This document shows, one piece after another, positions 1 to 5,129 of a DNA stretch of 5,129 bases. Source of the DNA: Prado023 sp039812125 (lineage in GTDB: Bacteria > Actinomycetota > Actinomycetes > S36-B12 > CAIYMF01); the NCBI GenBank assembly GCA_039812125.1, contig JBDHZV010000160.1, forward strand, positions 1 to 5,129. The letters are read 5' to 3'. Position 1 is the first letter of the stretch. Every line of letters starts with the position of its first letter. The notes beneath the pieces are model-generated. The model saw nothing but the letters and a program-made list of their open reading frames with translations. It was not told the origin of the DNA and ran no database searches. Made by a program: the position numbers and the translations under genes.

Positions 1-34
1 TACCGCCGCCTATCGCGCACCGCGCTCCGGCCAC
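1..34 (-). CDS. Possible start of a minus-strand gene leaving the left edge (partial)
   Basis: A GTG at 34-32 on the minus strand is preceded by AGGAGGA (45-39), a near-perfect ribosome binding site whose GGAGG core ends 5 nt before the GTG. Only eleven codons are visible, beginning M-A-G-A-R-C-A-I-G-G-G, so no family can be named. An ATA isoleucine codon, rare in genomes this GC-rich, argues against it, as does the competing plus-strand open frame over the same bases. If real, the gene would diverge from gdhA and 35-543 would be a shared regulatory region. Confidence 0.25.
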   Translation of the reverse strand, partial: MAGARCAIGGG

Positions 35-178
35 GCAGTCCTCCTGTTCCAGCGATCCCGACACCGGGACGACGCGGCTTCCGACCCGCGAATCGGGGGC
101 GAAGGGCTCGGCCGGGCGGTGCCCGAGGTCCGACGATGATGGCGTGCCCGCGCCTCTACCGGGTGGCCGTTCCCGGCG

Positions 179-205
179 TGACGATCGGTTCGGAGGCGAT
201 CGTCA
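179..205. repeat. Inverted repeat, 9-bp perfect arms
   Basis: TGACGATCG (179-187) and CGATCGTCA (197-205) are exact reverse complements separated by 9 nt. The size and spacing suit a dimeric regulator's operator or a small stem-loop. It lies inside the doubtful 136-291 frame and about 340 nt upstream of gdhA. At this GC content a repeat of this size with free spacing could arise by chance. Confidence 0.4.
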
Positions 206-246
206 TGGTCGTTCGCCGAGCGGTTCATGTGACCGTTGTTGCCCTG

Positions 247-262
247 GCGGCGTCGACGCCGC
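247..262. repeat. Perfect 16-bp palindrome
   Basis: GCGGCGTC at 247-254 is followed without a gap by its reverse complement GACGCCGC at 255-262, centred on GTCGAC. It could be a regulator binding site. With no loop it would not make a good RNA hairpin. No function is shown by context. Confidence 0.4.
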
Positions 263-406
263 AGACACCCCGCTGCAGCCCGACTCGGTGATGTCGATCA
301 TGAGCATGGCCCGCCTGGTCACTCACTGTGACCTTTGGGATCGTCAAGCCGGGCGGTGGTCAACAGGCTGGAGGGATAGGTGGTGTGGCTGCCCGTCCTC
401 GGGTCC

Positions 407-483
407 GGGGGAATCTCGGTTGCAGCGCCTGCCCGGGGTTGCTGCGGGGTCGCTCGTCGGGGTGGCTCCGTAGGTCGGGGGGG
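407..483 (+). other. G-tract-rich segment, possible G-quadruplex
   Basis: Five runs of four or more G lie on the gdhA coding strand: 407-411, 435-438, 446-449, 459-462 and 477-483 (seven G). The last four are separated by loops of 7, 9 and 14 nt, longer than in a classical tight G-quadruplex but still compatible with a long-loop form. The segment ends about 60 nt before the gdhA start, so it lies in the promoter or the leader. Confidence 0.3.
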
Positions 484-490
484 TGCGACG

Positions 491-496
491 TAGGGT
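491..496 (+). promoter_or_regulatory. Possible -10 element of gdhA
   Basis: TAGGGT fits the loose TANNNT pattern of actinobacterial -10 boxes and would place transcription start near 503, giving a leader of about 40 nt. No TTGACA-like -35 is present at the expected distance (468-473 reads CCGTAG). The seven-G run at 477-483 would fall in the spacer. This is a weak call from pattern alone. Confidence 0.22.
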
Positions 497-531
497 CTAC
501 GGCGAGCGGTGCGAGTCCCGCGCCAGTTGCC

Positions 532-537
532 AGGAGA
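532..537 (+). promoter_or_regulatory. Ribosome binding site of gdhA
   Basis: AGGAGA lies 6 nt before the ATG at 544. It decides the start: the reading frame stays open upstream to a GTG at 328, but the extra 72 codons do not look like the N-terminus of glutamate dehydrogenases, whereas the 544 start gives the family's usual N-terminus. Confidence 0.8.
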
Positions 538-543
538 CCAACG

Positions 544-1899
<1,356 letters not shown>

Positions 1900-1912
1900 C
1901 GCGACGCGGGCG

Positions 1913-1933
1913 GGTCTGGTGGTTCACCGGATC
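1913..1933 (+). terminator. Stem-loop at the convergent gene junction
   Basis: In plus-strand RNA, GGTCTGGTG (1913-1921) can pair with CACCGGATC (1925-1933) around a GUU loop, giving 9 pairs of which two are G-U. It begins 13 nt after the gdhA stop and overlaps the last codons of the convergent gene. There is no U-tract, so it is at best a weak or factor-assisted terminator for gdhA. The minus-strand transcript would form a poorer hairpin, because both wobble pairs become A-C mismatches. Confidence 0.3.
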
Positions 1934-4527
1934 GGGCGGTGGCAGAGTACCTGCTGGCTGAGGATGTCGGCTTGCAGGAGCAGCTCGTCGCCGGCGGTCA
2001 GGTCCACCACCCGGACCACATGGGCCAGGCCGGCGTCCTGGGGCAGCAGCGCGGGCAGTTGGTTGGGCAGCTCCTGTAGCAGTGCCAGGTTCAGCACCGT
2101 GCCCTCCCGCTCGGGGAACAGGGCCACGTAGAAGATCTCGGACTCCACCAGGTCCTGGAAGAAGTGGCTTCCGAAGGAGAGCTCCGGCATGAGGCCACCG
2201 GCAGAGAAGGCGATCTCGCCCAGGACCGCGACGTTGCGCAGCTCGGCGAAGCGCACCGGTACCCCCATGCCCGGGCTGGACGTGCCCCACCGCCCCGGGC
2301 CCAGCAGCGCGGTGGGCATCGCCTCTCGATCGCGACCGAGTCGGGTGAGCCGACCGATCAGCCGGGCGACCTCGTGCCGGTCGGCCTCGCGCAGCCGTGT
2401 GTAGCCCTGGGGGTCCACGTAGATCACTCGCCGCAGGGGGGCGACGATGCTGCCCCCCATGAAGTTCCCCGAAGCGCGGAACAGGGTGTGGTCCGCGGGC
2501 GTCTCGGCGGGGATCTGCACCCGCCCTGAGCGGATCCCGCGGGTCTGGAGCGGCCGGCACTGCACCAGGTTCACCCGGATCCGGCCCCCTGCGCTGAGGT
2601 CGGCGGTGAACTCCACGTCCACCGGGTAGTCGTAGGCCCGTTCGAGGGTGGCCAGCATCCGGCGCATGATCGTCGGGAAGGCGGTGGCACCCAGGAGTTC
2701 GGAGAAGGTCAGGATCTGGGGCGGCGGTTCGGCCCGGCGCCCGAGTGCCGCCTGCCGCGCGGCAGCCGCGTGGTCCTCCTCGGCCAGCAGGCGCCAGGGC
2801 AGGTCGGGCACCTGCTCGGCCAGCGTCTCCACCGGGACGGACTGCGCGGCGTTGCAGGTGAGGTTGAGCACGTCGACCAGGTGCTGGGAGAACCGGGCTG
2901 CATCGTCCTGGCCGGCATGGGCCACGAGCAGGGGGTGGTCGAGTGCGACGACGCGGGGGTAGTCGTCGCTGACCCGGTCGACCGCCCGGGTGCCCAGGCC
3001 CAGGACCAGGCGCAGCATGCCGGCGTGCGGGTCGAGCCGCCGGTCCCATACGAAGGTGTTGTAGGAGACCCCCACCCCGGCCAGGGTGGGCAGGAAGTAG
3101 GGCCCGTGGAAGGACCCGGAGACCCGCTGGACGAGCAGGGCCATCTGCTCCTCCTGCCCGTCGAGTCCCCGCGCGCGGCGGTAGGCCAGGGCCTCCCCGC
3201 TCATGGCACTGGCGTACACGCCGCGCACCGCATCGACGAACTGGGCCAGGCGCTGCTCGGGCGTGCCCTGGCTGACCAGGAAGACGCTGTCGTACTTGCC
3301 GGCGAACGCGCTGCCGAAGCCGTCCTCCTGCAGGCTGCTGGAGCGCACGATGATCGGGTACTGGCCGAAGTGCTCGAGCATCTCCTGGAACGCCTCGGTC
3401 ACCTCGGGCGGGAACGCGCCGTCCAGCAGGTTCCTGCGCAGCCGCTCACCTGCGGTGAAGTAGCCGTCCGCAGTCCGCTGCTCCATGAACAGCCGCCACC
3501 ACCCGTTGGTGACGATGTAGGAGTAGAACAGGTCCGAGCCGACGTACCAGGAGTCGTGGGGCTCCAGCACCTCCTCCCAGCGCTCTTGGGGCTGGTTGGC
3601 CAGGATCTTGCGGGCCAGCAGCATCCCCACAGCCTTGCCGCCGATGAAGCCGGTACCGATCAGCCGGGACCGCACCGCCACCAGGTCGTCGAGGTCGAAA
3701 TGCTGGCGGGCCAGGGCCAGCATCCGGTCCTCCCGACCGATCAGCACCCGGGCGAGCTGTTCCACCATCGCAGGGCGCCGATCATCGGTGGGGGAGCTGG
3801 CCGCGAGCACACCGGCCCGGATGAACAGCAGGTCCCAGTGGTCGAGCCGGGACCCACCCGGGCCGCGCTGAAGGCTGTGCAGCCGGGTGAACAGGGTCGT
3901 CGCGTCCACGCTGCTGGTCAGCGGGACGAACACCTCCCCGGTGCGCTGGTGTGGCAGGAACATGGTCAGCGAGGAGCGGCCCTCGACCTTCACCGGGTGC
4001 ACGTAGAGCTCGTCGTCGCACCGGTGGACCTCGACCAGCACCTGCGTGGTGCTCCGGATCCGCGACATCGTCGCCGTCGAGTGGCTGGGCCGCAGCAGGG
4101 CGAAGTAGGCCACGGTGTCCAGGTCGTAGAGGTAGGGGCAGGTGACCAGGAAGAAGTGGGCGATCATCGCATCGGTGGCCCACGCGTCCAGCAGGTCCGA
4201 CAAGCAGTCGAACACGTAGAAGACCCCGGGACCCTCGTCGGCCAGGATCGTGTGCAGCCGCACCGTGAACGACTCGAAGCCCCGGTACGCGTCGAGGTCA
4301 TGGACGACCACCGCCGCCTCGCCTGGATCCAGCAGCGGGGCGTGCCGGCCGAACCTGAGGTACACCACCCGGCGGCCATCAGCCCGCGCCGCAGCCGCGA
4401 ACGGAACGACCAGGTCGCGGTAGTCATCAAGATCATCGACCCGCCAGACCACGTTGTCACCCATCCGCAGACCGCCCAAGATCGTGTCCAGGCCCACCAG
4501 GCCGGTCGTGACCATCCGGTCGTCCAC
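1924..4527 (-). CDS. PpsA-like PEP/pyruvate-binding domain protein with KaiC-like N-terminus
   Basis: The protein has 867 residues from the GTG at 4527. GGAGGT (4540-4535), 7 nt upstream, selects this start over the more distal TTG at 4665 and the ATG at 4515. Residues about 5-240 resemble a KaiC/RecA fold: TGLVGLDTILGGLRMGDNVV (8-27) is the KaiC-type entry. The P-loop GxxxxGKT is missing, and VWRVDDLDDY follows instead. YVFDCLSDLL (104-113) sits where a Walker B strand would be. Residues about 285-660 are the PEP-synthase/pyruvate-phosphate-dikinase ATP-binding domain: GTGFIGGKAVGM (291-302), IVRSSSLQEDGFGSAFAGKY (393-412) and LVQCRPLQT (654-662). A C-terminal extension carries GPGRWGTSSPGMGVPV (743-758) and ELSFGSHFFQDLV (782-794). 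The phosphohistidine swivel domain and the PEP/pyruvate barrel are absent, so it cannot be a complete PEP synthase. Related fusion proteins are usually annotated only as PEP/pyruvate-binding proteins. It is soluble, with no signal peptide or membrane segment. The reaction is unknown; ATP-dependent phosphotransfer or nucleotide sensing is inference. Confidence 0.9.
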   Translation of the reverse strand: MDDRMVTTGLVGLDTILGGLRMGDNVVWRVDDLDDYRDLVVPFAAAARADGRRVVYLRFGRHAPLLDPGEAAVVVHDLDAYRGFESFTVRLHTILADEGPGVFYVFDCLSDLLDAWATDAMIAHFFLVTCPYLYDLDTVAYFALLRPSHSTATMSRIRSTTQVLVEVHRCDDELYVHPVKVEGRSSLTMFLPHQRTGEVFVPLTSSVDATTLFTRLHSLQRGPGGSRLDHWDLLFIRAGVLAASSPTDDRRPAMVEQLARVLIGREDRMLALARQHFDLDDLVAVRSRLIGTGFIGGKAVGMLLARKILANQPQERWEEVLEPHDSWYVGSDLFYSYIVTNGWWRLFMEQRTADGYFTAGERLRRNLLDGAFPPEVTEAFQEMLEHFGQYPIIVRSSSLQEDGFGSAFAGKYDSVFLVSQGTPEQRLAQFVDAVRGVYASAMSGEALAYRRARGLDGQEEQMALLVQRVSGSFHGPYFLPTLAGVGVSYNTFVWDRRLDPHAGMLRLVLGLGTRAVDRVSDDYPRVVALDHPLLVAHAGQDDAARFSQHLVDVLNLTCNAAQSVPVETLAEQVPDLPWRLLAEEDHAAAARQAALGRRAEPPPQILTFSELLGATAFPTIMRRMLATLERAYDYPVDVEFTADLSAGGRIRVNLVQCRPLQTRGIRSGRVQIPAETPADHTLFRASGNFMGGSIVAPLRRVIYVDPQGYTRLREADRHEVARLIGRLTRLGRDREAMPTALLGPGRWGTSSPGMGVPVRFAELRNVAVLGEIAFSAGGLMPELSFGSHFFQDLVESEIFYVALFPEREGTVLNLALLQELPNQLPALLPQDAGLAHVVRVVDLTAGDELLLQADILSQQVLCHRPIR

Positions 4528-4534
4528 AGCAATG

Positions 4535-4540
4535 ACCTCC
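4535..4540 (-). promoter_or_regulatory. Ribosome binding site of the PpsA-like gene
   Basis: On the minus strand GGAGGT lies 7 nt before the GTG at 4527-4525. The next in-frame ATG (4515) would be 19 nt away, too far for this site, and the upstream TTG at 4665 adds 46 residues that do not resemble the family. The GTG is therefore the best start. Confidence 0.75.
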
Positions 4541-4554
4541 GGTCCGGGCACTCG

Positions 4555-4591
4555 GCAGCGATCATCGCCGCGGCGCTCAATGATCCCCTGC
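4555..4591 (-). repeat. Interrupted 37-bp dyad in the leader of the PpsA-like gene
   Basis: On the plus strand GCAG, one base, and GATCAT (4555-4565) are mirrored by ATGATC, two bases, and CTGC (4580-4591). Between the arms lies CGCCGCGGCG (4566-4575), itself a perfect 10-bp palindrome. It sits 28 to 64 nt upstream of the GTG start. In minus-strand RNA this would give a ten-pair interrupted stem carrying a very GC-rich loop; as DNA it could be an operator. Which, if either, is used cannot be told from sequence. Confidence 0.42.
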
Positions 4592-4644
4592 CTGGCCGTG
4601 ATCGTTACGGGAATCCACGCTACGACAATGCCGTACCAGCAGAT

Positions 4645-4660
4645 GGCACCTCTACGTGCC
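4645..4660. repeat. Inverted repeat GGCAC-N6-GTGCC
   Basis: GGCAC (4645-4649) and GTGCC (4656-4660) are perfect 5-bp arms around 6 nt. The repeat lies near the middle of the divergent intergenic region, where a regulator could act on both genes. The arms are short and chance is a real alternative. Confidence 0.28.
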
Positions 4661-4762
4661 TGCAAGTCCTACCGTCAGCTGAGGCTCAAGGGTTGATGCG
4701 GACCGCTGAGCGCGACACTCCGCGGGTTCTGGGACCGGGCGCCGCTGGTGGGGGATCCTCGG

Positions 4763-5129
4763 GTGGTGCGACGAGGAGGTGCTGTTCCCAAGTCCAGGGC
4801 ACCTGTGCGGGTGGCCCTGGTTGGCTGCCTGCTCGTGGTGCTGGCGGGCTGCGTGGGGCCGTTGGGTCGTGAGGAGGTCCCGGTCGTTGTGATCGGCACG
4901 TCACAGGAGGCCACGATCGAGTCGGCGGGGGTCGACAGCCCGTTTCTGGCCGTGGATGCCGCTGCCGCGCCGGATGCGTGGCGCCCGGACCAGCCGATCG
5001 TGGTCAACGCGGTGGCCGGGTCACTGGGCGAGGTCACGGTCACAGCCAAGGGCGGCGGGGAGGTCCCCGGGACGCTCAGCGACGACGGTCAGCATTGGCA
5101 GAGTTCCGGGGTCCTGCTGCCCGGGACGA
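4763..5129 (+). CDS. Lipoprotein with Ig-like domain, probable L,D-transpeptidase N-terminus (partial)
   Basis: The first 122 residues are visible and the gene runs off the right edge. With the GTG at 4763, the protein has a basic n-region (Arg3, Arg4, Lys10, Arg12, Arg16), a hydrophobic core and the lipobox LAGC with Cys30. Lipidation at Cys30 would anchor it to the outer face of the membrane. After a linker, residues about 75-122 (from RPDQPIVV, through VTVTAKGGGEVPGTLSDDG, to W112) match the pattern of the bacterial Ig-like domain in front of the catalytic domain of actinobacterial L,D-transpeptidases, which form 3-3 cross-links in peptidoglycan. The YkuD catalytic domain with its cysteine would lie outside the window, so the enzyme name is inferred. 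The start is uncertain. GGGGGA (4750-4755) is 7 nt before 4763, the adjacent GTG 4766 is equally possible, and GTG 4805 would leave an unusually short signal peptide. Confidence 0.72.
   Translation, partial: MVRRGGAVPKSRAPVRVALVGCLLVVLAGCVGPLGREEVPVVVIGTSQEATIESAGVDSPFLAVDAAAAPDAWRPDQPIVVNAVAGSLGEVTVTAKGGGEVPGTLSDDGQHWQSSGVLLPGT

Larger units (their letters stand above)
136..291 (+). pseudogene. Small open frame, possibly a decayed transposase N-terminus
   Basis: A 51-residue frame starts at ATG 136 (or the adjacent ATG 139) with GAGGT at 125-129, 6 nt upstream, and ends at TGA 289-291. It has a hydrophobic stretch, RLYRVAVPGVTIGSEAIVMV, followed by VRRAVHVT. In a neighbouring frame, just after that point, the reading is CDRC followed by a proline/aspartate-rich tail. 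A pattern of 'PGV...VVVxVRRR' followed by CPxC is what I would expect at the start of ISL3-family transposases, whose N-terminus carries a zinc ribbon. The resemblance needs a one-base frameshift and no catalytic domain follows. It could equally be a small hypothetical protein or non-coding DNA. Confidence 0.22.
1..543. other. Gene-poor region upstream of gdhA
   Basis: No complete gene is convincing here. Frame 2 is open from the left edge to a TGA at 137-139 and gives an Arg-rich tail ending in VPEVRR. Most of its codons end in G or C, so it could be the C-terminus of an upstream plus-strand gene, but it uses several CGA codons and resembles no family I know. A competing minus-strand start sits at 34, and a short open frame covers 136-291; both have their own entries. 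From about 300 to 543 I see no coding signal. That part contains a G-tract-rich segment at 407-483 and the gdhA ribosome binding site. Two inverted repeats lie at 179-205 and 247-262. Confidence 0.5.
4528..4762. other. Divergent intergenic region
   Basis: About 235 bp separate the starts of the PpsA-like gene (minus) and the lipoprotein gene (plus), so both promoters should lie here. I see three dyad elements (4555-4591, 4645-4660 and a small TCAGCTGA at 4675-4682). Promoter-like hexamers are weak. On the minus strand, TTGTCG (4628-4623) precedes TAACGA (4607-4602) with a 15-nt spacer. On the plus strand, TTGATG (4693-4698) precedes GACACT (4714-4719), also with 15 nt. Neither pair is close to consensus. 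Confidence 0.55.

Noticed and set aside
328..342. GTGACCTTTGGGATC, considered as a DosR-like (dormancy regulator) box
   Set aside because: It shares the GACCTTTGG centre with such sites, but the two halves are not symmetric and several key positions differ from the GGGAC/GTCCC arms.
328..543. Extension of gdhA upstream to the GTG at 328
   Set aside because: The added 72 residues are Gly/Arg/Cys-rich and unlike glutamate dehydrogenase N-termini, and they lack a good ribosome binding site. AGGAGA before ATG 544 is well placed.
2770..4872. A 700-codon open frame on the plus strand, antisense to the PpsA-like gene
   Set aside because: It mirrors the real gene, whose codons almost always end in G or C and so rarely make stops on the opposite strand. 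Its translation is rich in His, Gln, Val and Gly with no recognisable domain, while the minus-strand frame has clear family motifs.
4670..5049. Minus-strand frames over the lipoprotein gene and the divergent region
   Set aside because: They overlap the plus-strand frame with signal peptide, lipobox and Ig-like pattern, and they show no recognisable protein features.

Overview
The window looks like a piece of a high-GC Actinomycetota chromosome. The evidence is a strong G/C bias at third codon positions, GTG start codons preceded by GGAGG-type ribosome binding sites, and a lipoprotein whose mature part resembles the Ig-like domains of mycobacterial-type L,D-transpeptidases. No tRNA, rRNA, CRISPR array or intact insertion sequence was seen.

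Layout. Positions 1-543 hold no convincing complete gene. They contain a doubtful minus-strand gene start at the left edge, a short open frame that may be a decayed remnant, two inverted repeats, and a G-rich leader. Positions 544-1899 (+) encode a complete hexameric-type glutamate dehydrogenase (gdhA) with all its key active-site residues. Twenty-four bases beyond its stop, and pointing toward it, lies a large minus-strand gene (4527-1924, 867 aa). That gene joins a KaiC/RecA-like N-terminal domain without a P-loop, a PEP-synthase/pyruvate-phosphate-dikinase ATP-binding domain, and a conserved C-terminal extension. It lacks the phosphohistidine swivel domain and the PEP/pyruvate barrel of true PEP synthases. 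Positions 4528-4762 are a divergent intergenic region with several inverted repeats. From about 4763 (+) a lipoprotein gene runs off the right edge.

How the genes relate. Glutamate dehydrogenase links 2-oxoglutarate and ammonium to glutamate. The PpsA-like protein has the ATP-binding module of an enzyme family at the PEP/pyruvate node, but its reaction is unknown. The two genes are convergent, so they are neighbours and not an operon. The lipoprotein is transcribed away from the PpsA-like gene and probably belongs to cell-wall metabolism. The most unusual item is the PpsA-like fusion protein: a nucleotide-binding half-enzyme coupled to a degenerate RecA-type fold.
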